DNA of 64,000 bases from Heracleum sosnowskyi (lineage: Eukaryota; Streptophyta; Magnoliopsida; Apiales; Apiaceae): contig CM061243.1 of the NCBI GenBank assembly GCA_030848705.1, positions 117,018,674 to 117,082,673 on the forward strand, read 5' to 3'. The number at the start of each line of letters is the position of its first letter. The stretch's first letter is position 1. The notes under the pieces were generated by a model that was not told where the DNA came from, did not search any database, and saw only the letters and a program-made list of their open reading frames with translations. Shown in pieces: positions 22,579 to 35,119 of the stretch. The position numbers and the translations under genes are program-made.

Positions 22579-25228
22579 TGTGATTAGGGGGTAAAACAAG
22601 CAAGGAAAAAGCAGAGGAAAGATTGGGTGGGGTGGGATGATTGGCTGGCTGTGACTTGTTACATACAAGTACATGGAGAACAGCAAATAGAAAAGAAGTA
22701 AATGACAAATCTCATTTTTGGATGAATTATATAAATGATTCATGATATAGTATTATCTTCAGATGGGGTCTCCAGCTCTAGTTCCTACACTGTCCTGTTA
22801 TTTGTTTATTTCTTCTAGTGGAGCACTAGCCCTGTTGTAGTATCCTTCCCTTCATTTCATTGCTTTCTTTCTCTTGGTTTATTTTGATTCTCTAGCTTAG
22901 CTTAGCCTGCCTGATTTCTGCATCAATTCATGCTGTCATGCATTGCATGCTGTACTGATCAGTTTTCCAACAGACAAGGTAAACAAGTAGAGAGGGTTCG
23001 GAATTTGGTACAAACTAAACGTGTGCATGAGCATTTAAATTTACGTCATTATTATAAAAATTAGATAAATTATGGGAATGTAATTGCAGATTAGTTTCAG
23101 ATTGCAGAGTCATCAACCGGATAGTGGAGGATCAAATATATTTATATAAAGTTGAGAAGAATGAAGCAATAAGAAAATGTAGTGGATCTCACTAACTCTT
23201 TTCTATTTTTATCCAAGTTTATATATAGGCACCACACAATCAAATTTGGTTTATGTGCTGCATGCTGTTTATATATATGCCTGCAGAGTGCAGGGCTCTA
23301 GAGAATGCTTGGATTAGGATATAATTTTAACTATAATCAAGTTGGTTGATGATAAGATTAGGTTTATTGGCTGATGTGTTATTAAACAAGTTCTTAGCAG
23401 GCCGCAGGCAAGATCAAGGACAAATATAAAGTATTGCTCTGTCCCTTCCACTGTATTAGTATTTTAATTGTTTCTTATTATGTTAATCCTATTACCTATA
23501 TGAGTAATATACAGAGATTAGATAATTAAATCTTAACATTTTTTTATTAAAGCTCAAACTTGAGACAATGGAGTAGTTTTAATAATGTCATCAGTTTGTT
23601 GAGAGAATCTTCTGACACTGGAAAATGCACCGGTGACTTGATTTTGATTATTGTACATTGCAGTCTTCTAACCATGCTTCATGTCCAATTTCTTGGTTGG
23701 AATAATGGATGGCAATTGGCAAGGTAGCATGTGGTCTTATTAGTGATTTTATGCTGTCAAATTCAGAAGTCTATACACCTGAGCAGTTGCGGAACTAGAA
23801 CGGAATTTGTGTAATATATTTGTTTAGATGTTGTGGAACTTTGATTTTTATTTTTATTTTCTGCTTTCAAGATTGCGCGAAAAAAATGTAAAAAATATTA
23901 ATACACTTTAGTGACAAGATGGCATGTGCAAAGATTGCACGTTTGATTTTCCAATCCTACAACTTAATTTTTTTTAAGAAAGTAGAAAAGGAGTACTTTA
24001 TTGCAAATCTTTTGACAGACAGAAAAGGGAAAACAAACCGCCCTTGCATATTATTAAAAGATAATGGATTTTTAAAAAGTTAATATAAAGTCAGTCAAGA
24101 ATGTCTACATGTTTTAGCGTAAAGATTAGTAAGACTCATCTGTTAATCACCCTCGACATTCCGTAAAGCGAGGGAGATACACTACACAAAGAGGCATCGG
24201 GTACTATTTGAACATTATGTATCCTGATAAATAAAGGACGGGGTATTCCTACTGTATGGCAGATGGTTTGGTTAGGATTGCACATGTTTGAAATCACAGA
24301 AAGCCAAAAGGGACCGACCCCATTGAGCCAGGAAAGCCACTGCTGTGAAGCAATCTCCAAACCCCTTGAAACAGAAAACTCAGAAGCAAGTGAATTGAGT
24401 AGTACAAAGATTGTGTCAGATTTATCAACTGCTTCAATTATAGAGTTTTATCAGAAGCATTCAGCTGGTCAGTCCCTTTCTTACACTATACATCTTTGTT
24501 GCCAACCTGTAAAAATTGTTTTCTATCTGGCCTTTCAACATATCAATTCATACTCATTTACATATAATTTATGTGGTGAAAATTTTGAAAGGGCTTCTAT
24601 TAATATTGTTGAGATAGTATCCCCTCTCCCTAATTATCAATCTTTGTAAATATTTCATGTATTTCATCTTCTTTCCTAATGGACGGACATATTCATCAAA
24701 TCTGGCTAGCACAGGAGGGTTGAAGGAGTGAAACTCTGGTTAGTGACCAACGAGAAAGTAGACTAATGTACAGCATTAGTAGATTGCAACGTAAAATCAG
24801 AAGTTTGATAGCTAAAGAAACAAAGAGCCAGATATAGTTTCCATGCAATTTTAATGCACACCTGTGTTTGTAGAGAGCAAAACATCCAGACCTCGGTAAA
24901 GTTCAAACTGCTCATCAGTTCATATTCCAAAAGAAAAATATCAAAACAATCACTAATCCAAAACCAAAAGAGTCATTTTATGCATGCATTTGGAACTGTG
25001 TTCCCGTACAAAATTTCTTTTACTTTGCATCTACATGTTTGTAACTGCCAGACTATAAGAATTATAGTAAAGAATTGAGTGTAATATCCCAAAGACTAAG
25101 GTTACAAATTGTGAAACATGCTAAAATTTGATTTTCTTAAAATGGATTGGACATGACGTAAACACACCCACACTTGATAGGGTGAAAAAATGTTACTGGC
25201 AGAACCAGAGATATATTATCAATTCCCT
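22579..25228. other. Intergenic region downstream of VDAC
   Basis: No gene could be supported. Positions 22740-22990 have a pyrimidine-rich, UTR-like composition. Positions 24136-24650 are less AT-rich and open on both strands (74 codons minus, 128 plus), but neither product resembles a family I recognise. The last 150 bp should include the VDAC 3' UTR. No perfect AATAAA is seen on the minus strand there. I checked by eye for common plant miRNA sequences and found none. Confidence 0.4.
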
Positions 25229-28200
25229 TCAGGGCTTGAGCGCAAGGGTAATACCCAGTTTTGGGGTTGCATTTACAGCCTTGGTGTCATGCTCAGCTGA
25301 AACAGTTATAAGAGACTTTGGCCTCCATTCTCGTTGGCATAGCATCGCAACCTTTCCATCATTGGAAAATCGTGCTTTCACCATTGTTAAAGGATCAACC
25401 ATATGGCTGCTTCCGAAGGTAAATTTGTTTTCTGAGGAAGTAAAGCTATGACTCATCTCAGCAGCAAGCTCAGTTCCACTCGAGGAACTTACAGACTGAA
25501 TATAAGACGCCTTCAATGTTTGTCCTTTGTCCAGCCTATAAAATTGGATCAAGAATCAACAAGAAATGCATTGCCACATTAAAAACTTCAACAAATTTAT
25601 GAATCATTGAAACTTTAACCCAGTAAATACACTCCACCCTTGGTAACAAGAGGTTGGGGAGTTTGAGTCTCGGTGGAAACAATTTTGTGTGAGTATCTAA
25701 ATTCTTTGTAACCTTTTCTTTTTCTAATTTAATTTTGTTGCAACTGACGTAAGAATATAATTTAATTACAATGTCTTCTACAACTAATTATAGATAAATA
25801 CACTTTGCCATAATAAAAACTTCAACAAAGCTCTGAATCATTGAAACTTTGGCCTGGTGAATACACCTCCCCCTTAGTAACAAGAAGTCAAGGGTACTCA
25901 GTGGAGATTATTGTGTGTGTATCTGAATTTCTTGTCTTTCTGTCGAGTAAATTTCTTGCAACTAACCTAAAAATAAAATTAAAATAATCTTGTCTTTTAC
26001 AACTAATGCCTTCAGTACTCACAAAGCAGATGGCGTAAAGATTCAGCTCATAAACCTAACCCCACTACAGGAAATCAGGAATCTTTCATATCCAACAAAA
26101 AAGTACTTTCTGTGGAATTGCATGTCTGGCCTAAAGAGGTCCAGAGGTAATTATACAGACAACTAGCATGTTACAAGATAAAATAAAATAAAATGATAAA
26201 CATAGAACAATTATCGAGAACCTAGAGCTTTCACAGCATTCCACAGGGCATAGCTAGTACCAATTGCACTTAGATCTAAACTTAAAGTAACCCGTACATA
26301 TTGAGCAAAAAACTACAGTTACATTTTGTTAATATTCTCAAAGTGGTGCCAAGTATTGATTTAGAGGTCCATGTTATTTGAATTCAAAGGTCATGTCAAA
26401 ACACCTGAATTCAATTGGACGACATATGTTATTTCCCTTGATTGGAATTTTCAATTTGGTTCAGCAACTTTATCGAAAATGTAAAAGTTTCGAGAACCAA
26501 CTTATATTCAGTCCTTGGTTCATGTTTCAAAAAGCTCAGTTTCCCTAGTTCAGTCAAAGGGAAGCAGCAGCATATAATGCTAACAACTTCCATAAGTGTT
26601 TAGTTTATTACCAGCAGGCAGCAGGTGTATGCAACGTACTTCTATCGAGATTAATTAGTTGAGAAGCAGGGACACCTGGGTCGCTGCCAAGTCCCCATGT
26701 CAGATACTTGGACACACGTGTCCCCGCACTGGACACTCGGATTCTTCCATAATACTAATTTGAAATTTTATTTTGAGAAATGGTAATCCAAATTTATGAT
26801 AACAAACTACTTTCACAAAATTAATTATCAATGTCCATTAATAATTCGAAAAGTATTGATTCTCATATTTTTCTGCATAAATTATAAGATTTTACTTGCA
26901 TTCTTATGTTTTAGATTAATAGATAATGCTTTTAATTCAATTTTCATGCAATTTTTGGTTTTGTAACTTTGTTAACATATTTTAATATGTTTAACATGAA
27001 ATATATATGATTTCTTTTATTTATATAAGTCGTGCCCCCCCGCACACGAATCCCCATATTTTTATATTTGTCGAATTCCCGTATCCCCACACTATGCACT
27101 CGCACTCCCGCACCCGTGTCCTTGCTTCTTATAATTTATTTAGTTCTATATCTCTATCGAGATTAATTAGTTCTATATCTATTTGATAGGGGCACCTGGA
27201 TCAAGAACCTATAAAGAAAAGAATATCAGATAAAATTTGCAAATACATACAGTATTAGTGCTGCTGAAAAATCTGGTCTGTTAAAGCTTATCCCAGCATT
27301 GTACTTCGTAAAAGAAGACGATGCAGTATCAAGTCCAACTTCACCACCAAGAGCTAGACCTTTGTCACCAATCACTGCAGAAAGTTCCAGCAAAGGGGCG
27401 GGATGTAGGCCAATGCTAGAACAGATGGCTGCACGGTGATGCAGGTAGTGCACATCCAGCTAATAAAATATGATCATTAAGATGTGTTAGCATCTTCATG
27501 AGATAATCTTTTCTGCTCAAACCTAACACACTTTCGTGTAAAATTAGCTATAAATTCTTCTTTTTGCCTCTTTCACATTTTATATCTGTTTCAAGACATT
27601 TAAGTACTTCAATCGAATCATTTGTCCTTCTGTGAAGGGTTGAAATTAATCTTGCTAACGGACCAAAGAGCAATCCCTAATAATTAGTTCAAAGCTTTCC
27701 TTAAAAAAAGAAGTTCAAAAGCTTTGTTTATCAGTTAATCACGACAAACAAGATCCACAAACCCCCCACCCCACCCCCCCACCCAACCCAAATGTATATA
27801 TAGCCAAATGAAAAGGATAACAGGAAAAAAATACACATTCAGAGCAGTTGTCCAATCCGCCACTGAAAACTCGGCATAGCCACTGCCACCTGCCTCTAAA
27901 GAATTACATGTTACTGCTGCTAAACATGATTAACCCAATTAACTCATTAATTATGTTTAGATAGACTAGTAAAAAGAATATAAAGTGGTACGTAGGTGAC
28001 AGGGGACAAGAAAGGTTCCATTTCCAAAAATGAAACAGAACAAAAAACAGTTGGTAAATATTGAAATTATCGTCCAAAACATGCATACTAACCTTGCCAG
28101 ACTTGTGATCAGGAATGTCAAAGCTACATGCTGCATTCATACCGGACAATACATCATTGATGGTTACTTTTGTGGAGATCTGTAACACAAGGAAATTCAG

Positions 28201-31200
28201 ATACGTACCACCACACCCCATGATTATATTGCGGGAAAGGCTTTTTACACAATTACAGAAGAAGTATTTTCCTTACATTAGAAGAAGTATTAACTTTCAC
28301 ATTTACGGCGGTATTTCCACTCTTATACTCTGTACTTATGTCACCGACAAAAAATTGATTTATCTTTGACCCCGTAGCCACAAGTCCCTGCACAGATCAA
28401 ATAATAATCAAAATTAGAATATACAGATAACAATATAGCTAACATTATCTGAAAACTGAAGTACGTTCAACTATTTAAAGGCTAAAGCACTTAATCAAGA
28501 AGCTCTTCGTGAATACTACTCAGACATCACTTAGGTATAACTTGAAAAAATTGGAGTCGCACAAAAACCTAAAACTAGTCCACGTTTATCACCAACATAA
28601 AACTAAAGACTCAGCCCTCGTGTCAACAATAAGTTGATGGGATCGAACTTCTGCAACTAGAAGTCTTTCATTTTCTCCTTGTCGGTCAATCATATTCAAA
28701 GAACTCAAAGCGATTTGTTTTTCCCATTAAATGGCCAACGAAATTCAAATAAAGTCAAGGAAGACACTTTTTCTTGTGACTCTTGTCAATATTGGGAACA
28801 ATAATTTGCAATTACAGTTCTTACAACAAAACAAAAAATCAATTTAATGTACATTATAATATAATACAAAGTATCTATTCAATGACATAATGAAATATAA
28901 TAATGGTTAAATTTTCATCTATGATAGAAAATAGAGTTAATTGCACTTTGCATCCCCCAACTTTACTCCAATTTCAATTATGTATATGTAGTTTCATAAA
29001 TTGCACTTTGCATCCCCAAACTTTAAAATATAAGTCGAATCACAACCCCTTATACGTTTTTATCAAAAATAATATTGTTTTTAACGAATATATTGACAAA
29101 TGCGATATAAATTATTGCACTGATGATATAAATTTTAGATTTTAAACATGTAACTAATTTTACACTTTTAAAAATTTTAAATCATAATTTAATATTATTT
29201 TTTGCATCTCAAACTTTAAATCATAGATCGAATCACAACCCCTTATACGTTTTCTATCAAAAATAATATTTCTTTAACGAATGTATTGACAAATGCGATA
29301 TCAAATTATGCAACGATTATATAATCTGTATTTTAAGATGGTACAAATATATTTTAATGATTTTATACGTATCATATAAATGAAAACATATTAGTTCAAT
29401 TTTTTATAAATATATTATAATTGATTAATGGTCATAAAACAATATTAAATTATGATTTAAAATTAGTTATATGTTTAGAATCTAAAATTTATATCATCAC
29501 TGTAATAATTTTATATCGCATTTGTTAATATATTCGTTAAAAACATTATTATTTTTTATAGAAAACGTATAAGGGGTTGTGATTCGACTTATATTTTAAA
29601 GTTTGGGGATGCAAAATGCAATTTATGAAACTACATATACATAATTGAAATTGGAGTAAAGTTGGGGGTGCAAAGTGCAATTAACTCTAGAAAATATACG
29701 TTGATTTTATTTAATAATAATTAGTACACAATGATGACTGTTATAAGCAATACCACCTCCGTCCAAAATTTTGCGAGCCTTCGACTTTTCGAATGCAGTA
29801 TAAGGCATATAAAAGGTCTTATTCATTAAAAAAGGTAGTTATGTTTTAAAAAGAAATTCATATTACTGGTACTTGTACAAACATTTAACTTCTACATAAA
29901 AAGATAATAATCATGGCATGCCTTGAACTGCATGCAAAATAAAAAGGCAATTCAGGGTGGACATACTGCACAGTAACAACTGCCACAACACCATGTAAAA
30001 ATACTTTTCTTTTTTAATAATAATAGATAAATAAATTGTAGCCAGCCCTGCAAGGATGTAGAAGATATGCACATTACAAAATGGTATAGTGCTGAATGCA
30101 GAAACTTCTTATGCCCATTAAAACTTAATTTACTTCAAATCAGTCAATCAACTTAAACCAACTATTGTAAATTTGTGATCCTTTTGCGTAAATAGAATTT
30201 TTAATGTTCTAGAAAAATCCTAAAGCTAACATGAACTTAAACAAAAGCAAAATCTACATCAGCGCTCCTACGCCTACATGTAACTACAATACTACATGTC
30301 CTAGCTACAAGTGAGAGTTCATAACTATTATTTATATAATCAAGAAGACAAGACACATATTTGTAGAATCATAGACATCACATATAGGTTAAAATATCCA
30401 GTAACTAAGCCCTAATAGCTACAAAGATGACAGCAGATAAGACTGCTGGAAAGCCAAAGGGAGAAATCAACTACCTAACCAAAACAGGAACATACCATGC
30501 CAGTGGAACTTGGGAGAGACAATAGAAACTTGTGATCATAGTTGTAATCTTTCGTCAAGAGGTCTGCATAAAAAAACCAAAATCTTCATCAACTGTGATA
30601 GCAGTTTTGCTCTGTAACAAATGAATATAACAACGAGAACCCTTGGAAACAAACAACAAAATTACCCTCTTACAAAGCTTGTAGACCTGCTAGATGACAA
30701 CTAATGGGTCATTCTGTTGGTGATGGCTTTTGTTGGTGTATTGTTGTGTTGTTACTTAGTACAAACTTGATACTCTAGAAATATCACTACTCAGAAAAGA
30801 GGACATATGATTACTTGTGATAGTACTTTACTGCCTAACCATGCTAAACATATATCATTTATCTCAACTTTAGTCTGCTATCAATTTTTTGAAATTGACT
30901 GATATTTCCTTCATGCATTAGCCTATTGCACTTTATGAAACTGATAAATAATCATGCATATATACTAAGACACAGGAAGAACTAAAAAGATAGTACTCTG
31001 CTGAAATGTTCTTTCTTACAACAAAAAAAAAACAAGTAAGCATCTAATTCAAGGGATGCATCAACAACGTTTATATCGGTTAATAATTTGTGATTTCTCT
31101 GTTTGTTTTTGCGACACTTTCTGTTGGGAAAATGGTCATGCTGCAAAAACTAATTTAAGCAACTTATATAACGGACCAAAGGAAGTAATTCATAAGATTT

Positions 31201-31797
31201 ATAGTCACTCTTTTTCAAATATGTACATCAATATGGACACATCAAGCCACAAAATGTGAAATGCAGACGTGTCGGCTATGTCGATGAGTTGAAGCTATGT
31301 CACAAGTCGCAGGCTATTCGTTTAGGCCTGACAAGGACTTCAGGAATTCAAGTGGGGGAGGTTTAAACAAAATAGCATCATTTAGAGGACCTAGTTGTCG
31401 ACTTTAAATGATACCCTTCTAATTAGAATATAGATGTATGCGGAAAATAGCACCAATATACGGTATACACACACACTAAACCATTTGACAACATTGTAGG
31501 TATTATCCAACTAGAACAAAAGAAATTGCTAAGAGAGAGGACAAATACAATTACAGTACAACGTTAATTACATGAGATCAAACAACTAATTTTAAAATCT
31601 AAACATGGTATCTATATAATTTAAACAAACAAAAACAAATATACAACCATAAAAGTGACACTTGAGCAAGGAATTGTTACTCCGTGCTCAGAAACTAAGT
31701 AAAAGTTTCTTGGACAAACTGTGAATCAACGTATGAATTCAAGATTACCTTTCGCACGTTTACCAATATTTGGATATGGTGCAGGACCATTGCCCAT
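25229..31797 (-). CDS. VDAC4: Voltage-dependent anion channel (mitochondrial outer-membrane porin), VDAC4-like
   Basis: Six coding exons on the minus strand: 31797-31749, 30563-30496, 28387-28277, 28179-28093, 27459-27251 and 25535-25229. Together they are 831 bp, 276 codons plus TGA. All junctions are GT-AG and keep frame. The product starts MGNGPAPYPNIGKRAKDLL (N-terminal helix of plant VDACs), contains SFDIPDHKSGKLDVHYLHH, SSSFTKYNAGISF and REWRPKSLITVSAEHDTKAV, and ends KLGITLALKP, the C-terminal beta-signal region. The length equals the family norm (about 275). It should form the 19-strand beta-barrel that passes metabolites and ions through the mitochondrial outer membrane. The MGxxPAP start and the WRPKSLI segment are closest to Arabidopsis VDAC4 among the paralogues I can recall. 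Paralogue assignment is less certain than family. Introns carry MITEs. Confidence 0.95.
26662..27130. mobile_element. MITE-like insertion in VDAC intron 5
   Basis: About 470 bp with imperfect inverted ends: AGAAGCAGGGACACCTGGGT at the left and ACCCGTGTCCTTGCTTCTT at the right. It contains repeated GTGTCC, CCCCGCAC and CCCGTATCCCC motifs near both ends. A flanking segment TATCGAGATTAATTAGTT is found both before it (26643) and after it (27157), so part of the neighbourhood is duplicated. I see no clean short target duplication and do not assign a superfamily. Confidence 0.55.
28934..29687. mobile_element. Mutator-type MITE in VDAC intron 2
   Basis: 754 bp. Starts GAGTTAATTGCACTTTGCA and ends TGCAAAGTGCAATTAACTC. 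The inverted ends run for roughly 200 bp, including CAATTTCAATTATGTATATG and CGAATCACAACCCCTTATAC with their partners. A perfect 9-bp target duplication TAGAAAATA lies at 28925-28933 and 29688-29696. An extra direct copy of part of the terminal repeat lies at about 29200-29320. It is non-coding; the 80-codon plus-strand frame inside is an artefact. Confidence 0.93.
29751..30490. other. Rest of VDAC intron 2, with a Stowaway-like fragment
   Basis: A lone terminus (ACCACCTCCGTCCAAAA, about 29752-29768) suggests a decayed Stowaway insertion without a recognisable right end. The remainder of the intron is AT-rich and holds nothing else I can name. Confidence 0.4.
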
Positions 31798-31829
31798 TCT
31801 GATTCGAGGACTAATACCGGAATCTCGGC
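31749..31829 (-). other. VDAC exon with start codon and 5' UTR splice acceptor
   Basis: On the minus strand an acceptor (CTTATCAG, plus CT at 31830-31831) precedes 32 bp of leader and the ATG at 31797-31795. The next intron starts GTAATC at 31748. No earlier in-frame ATG exists in this exon. Confidence 0.75.
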
Positions 31830-33331
31830 CTGATAAGACACATTCCAGATAACAAATGTAAGTTATGAAAAGTAAATTAATCGCATTAGGTTTTCAAAAA
31901 CCCTAAATATTTGAATATTATATAGATGGAGAAAAGTGTTAAAGGGATGACAGCAGTGGAATCAGAAGGTATTTGCTTAAGGAAAACCCATCAGATAGTG
32001 TTTGACCGACCTCTCTACAATCATAAGACCGATCTTTCTACAATCATAAAAAGAGCATCTAAGTCGAAAAGATAAATTCTCAATTTCTAACAAAATGAGA
32101 ATGCAAAATTTACTCTTCATATAAGTTTGCACTCGAAGCATGTAGGCCATGAATCGAAACATACAGTACACCTGACTAAGTCTAGTGCTACATACTCTAA
32201 GATATTAATCACATACTGGTGTCATCACCACACAACGTAAGCCAGTAGAGACAAAACAGTCACCTAATTGAGTTAAATCTTCTATATAGTCGAAATAATA
32301 CTCGCTCAGGTATCAAATAATAGTAACTTCAATATTTTGCAAGTATCTCAAGGTGCGACACAAACATATATACATTATGTTTTATGTTTAATGCTTTTCT
32401 ACATTATAATTTGAATCAAAAGAGTACAACAGTGTGACAGTAATTCACTCACCAAATGGGATATTAACTACCTTGAAAAGTTAATTAAGTAATTAATTTG
32501 CTATTTCGTTTAGTATTCCACAGACATATTTATTCTCTCCATTGTAAAAATCGGTAATTGGACCTAATCAGTTGAGGTACCAATTTAGGATTAATTGGAA
32601 ATCAGGGATTAATCGGAAAGATTAATCAGATTGAAAATCGGATGTATTTTAAGTTTATAATATTATTTTATCTATTAACCCTATTAAATTAGTTATTCAT
32701 CAAGTAATACTCCTATATATTTATTATATCATATAATCTTAATTATTGATATTTAATCAAAATATTACTTTATTTCTAAAAACATATTATTAAAAAATCC
32801 AAACTAGTATATCTCATAAGAATTAATCGGATTTCAAAAATCGAATCTGTCACATACCTTGTCAAGAATTAATCGCCTGAATCGGGGATTTAGAATAGTG
32901 CTCCGTCATCGTAATTATGTAGTTATGCAATTATCATACCTCTTAATGTGCTAAAGAAATCACAACTTCTATAGTTCAAAGGTATTATACGTTCCTCTCA
33001 ACGTGCTACACCTAACAAAGTTGCCCAAATTTCTAGAATAAACGTGGCATTTAAGAGACATAAACAAGTCCTTAAAAAATATTCTCATTTAATTTGATAT
33101 ATAAGACAAGTTCATTATTGATTGGAAAATAAAACCACAGTCCACATTTGCACGAGACTTCAAACAAGATGCTTAGTAGTTACTTTCAGAAAATTCAATT
33201 CTTTTTCACATGTCCTTCAAGATTTACTCTTTGTCCCTATTTTTTCAGTATATTGTCTAAACTTTGAAGCTAGTCCATATCAAAAACCAACAATGTTCAA
33301 GCAAAGTAAGATTGTTTAGTTGGTTGTAGAT

Positions 33332-34073
33332 GGTGCCCATAAAAATAAGAGTAAACCAAACAAAGTATTTCAGCCTGTACATATACATCACAATTCCACA
33401 TTTTTACTCATAAAGAAATCGCAAGTTAAGGGTATCGGCCTAGCATTTTTTTTTGCCCTCAAGGTTGTCAGTTCATCTATGAACTAAAAACAGAAAAGAA
33501 ATTACATCTGGAGTTTAAAAGTTCTATTTATTCTCTCAGCATATTCTACTAAGCATGACATCATTTAAACAAACCACATACAACAGTTCAACAAGTTTAA
33601 AGCAACATTAGAAATTTAACACTAAAACGATTACCCAAAAGAGTGCAAGACTATATCTACTAGTATAATTCTTATGATGACAAAGACCTCAATTGAGTTA
33701 AACTTCTCGGTAATCATACTAGTAGCTACAGTACCACCTTAGTAGATACAGTACCTGCACTCATCTCGGTAATCATTTTAGTGTTAAATTTCTAATGTTG
33801 CTTTAAACTTGTTGAACTCTTGTATGTGGTTTGTTTAAATGATGTCAGGCTTAGTAACATATGCTCAGAGAATCAATAGAATTTTTAAACTCCAAATGTA
33901 AATTTATTTTCTGTTTTTGTTTTTAGATGAACCGACAACCTTGGGGGCAAAAAAAATGCCGATACCCTAAACTTGTGATTTCTTTATGAGTAAAAATGTG
34001 AAATTGAGATGTATATGTACTAGGAAGCTGAAATACTTTGTTTAGTTTACTCTTATTTATTTGTATGGGAACC
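33332..34073. repeat. 742-bp foldback (long inverted repeat)
   Basis: Arms 33332-33636 and 33768-34073, about 305 bp each, flank a 130-bp loop. Matching landmarks are AAATCGCAAGTTAAGGGTATCGGC at 33416 (first 20 bases AAATCGCAAGTTAAGGGTAT) with its inverse at 33955-33985, and GTTTAAAGCAACATTAGAAA at 33594 with its inverse near 33795. Outer ends are GGTGCCCAT and TATGGGAACC. No target duplication was found. It could be an old foldback transposon or a MITE. Confidence 0.85.
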
Positions 34074-34403
34074 ACAAACATATAAACAATATGCTTAACG
34101 TTTTCCTATATTTTAATTTTTATCATAACAATACAAAAAATAATGTCCGACTACTTTTCCGTTATAACCCCTGCCAAAATTTAAAGCAACATTCATTCGA
34201 TACCAGGGAGTACCAAATGCCGAAACAAATATTCTTAAACTTGTTGAATAAAATTGTAGGTAGCTAAATTGTGAGTAACTGTATACACAGGCATATTACG
34301 TAAACTGAACTACATAACAATAACGGATCAGTCATTATATTGAGGGTTTCAAACCTCGAAACAGCGTAAGTATTTAAATTTCTATAATCAACCAAAAGAA
34401 AAA

Positions 34404-34443
<40 letters not shown>
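34404..34443. repeat. (CA)n(TA)n microsatellite
   Basis: A run of ACACAC followed by TATATA inside the VDAC leader intron. Confidence 0.9.
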
Positions 34444-34444
<1 letters not shown>

Positions 34445-34531
34445 AACATTCAATTTCCAGTAAAGTGTACATATAGTCAATCAATTATTGGTTAATTACT
34501 GAAAGTAATCGATAAGCGAATCGAATCTTAC

Positions 34532-34765
34532 AGAGAAAAATAGCAATCGGCGAAGATCCTGACAGGGCTCTTACGCCGATTCAGGTGCGGATGAACTCGT
34601 ATAGATGTTGTATGTATGTGTGTATTCCAGCGACGACGTGGATGTGGGGGGGATGATCTGGAGGGGATTGAAGATGTTTGCACCGCTGAGGACAAGTAAT
34701 ATCTGTACGTGCTGCCCTGCCTGCCTGTACCTAGGTTGAATCGTCTTGTGTTTTTTTTACTCTTT
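34532..34765 (-). other. VDAC first, non-coding exon (5' UTR)
   Basis: Inferred from the strong donor (TTTCTCT|GTAAGA on the minus strand, exon end at 34532) and a TATA box upstream. It contains a C-rich stretch (CATCCCCCCCACATCC). The right edge is approximate, placed about 30 bp downstream of the TATA box. Confidence 0.55.
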
Positions 34766-34794
34766 TGCCCCCATTTTCATTTTGTGGAATTGAA

Positions 34795-34802
34795 TTTTAT
34801 AA
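34795..34802 (-). promoter_or_regulatory. VDAC TATA box candidate
   Basis: TTATAAAA on the minus strand, about 265 bp upstream of the first donor, with an (A)n-rich stretch between. The next 150 bp to the Helitron boundary at 34950 hold nothing else I can name, so the promoter of this gene is short before Helitron DNA begins. Confidence 0.45.
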
Positions 34803-34949
34803 GGTATCCAAATATAATAAAAATATATATAAATGGATAAAAAAAATAGTGGCTTCCTTCGTTTATATATTTTGTTCATATGATTACTTCTTAAACGGTG
34901 AGGATTTTTCTATACAATACACCAGAGTCTTTACTTTATTTAAATAATA

Positions 34950-35117
34950 CTAGCTTAAAACTCGTGCATGGGTTTTATTAAGAAAAATAGAAAAAATAAC
35001 ATGTTTTAGTTAAAAAAAGTAATTGTCCTTGAGATTTTTGAAAAAGGAGGGAATTTTTTTAGAAAAAATAAAAAAAAAGTATCATACTATTTTTAATAGT
35101 TGTTATTTTATTATTTA
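34950..35117 (-). mobile_element. Helitron 3'-end fragment
   Basis: CTAG at 34950 is followed (plus strand) by CTTAAAACTCGTGCATGGG, a worn version of the 3' hairpin seen at 38446. The adjoining 150 bp resemble 40060-40200 (GTTTTAGTTAAAAA and GATTTTTGAAAAA segments). Cut short by the next copy at 35120. Confidence 0.55.
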
Positions 35118-35119
35118 TA

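Larger units (their letters stand above)
31832..34531 (-). other. VDAC 5'-UTR intron (2.7 kb)
   Basis: Inferred from the acceptor at 31830-31831 and a donor GTAAGA at plus 34531-34526. AT-rich, with the 742-bp foldback at 33332-34073 and a CA/TA microsatellite at 34404-34443. No coding content. A long leader intron is common in plant VDAC and other housekeeping genes and may carry enhancer function. Confidence 0.65.

Noticed and set aside
22390..22743. Minus-strand 117-codon frame rich in Tyr, Phe, Leu and Pro
   Set aside because: It overlaps the Stowaway MITE and a T/C-rich stretch, has no recognisable domain and looks like a composition effect.
22740..24700. A microRNA precursor or a small host gene
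   Set aside because: A by-eye scan for common plant miRNA sequences found none, and no frame here shows a recognisable motif or splice structure.
28903..29145. 80-codon plus-strand frame
   Set aside because: It lies almost entirely inside the terminal repeat of the Mutator-type MITE.
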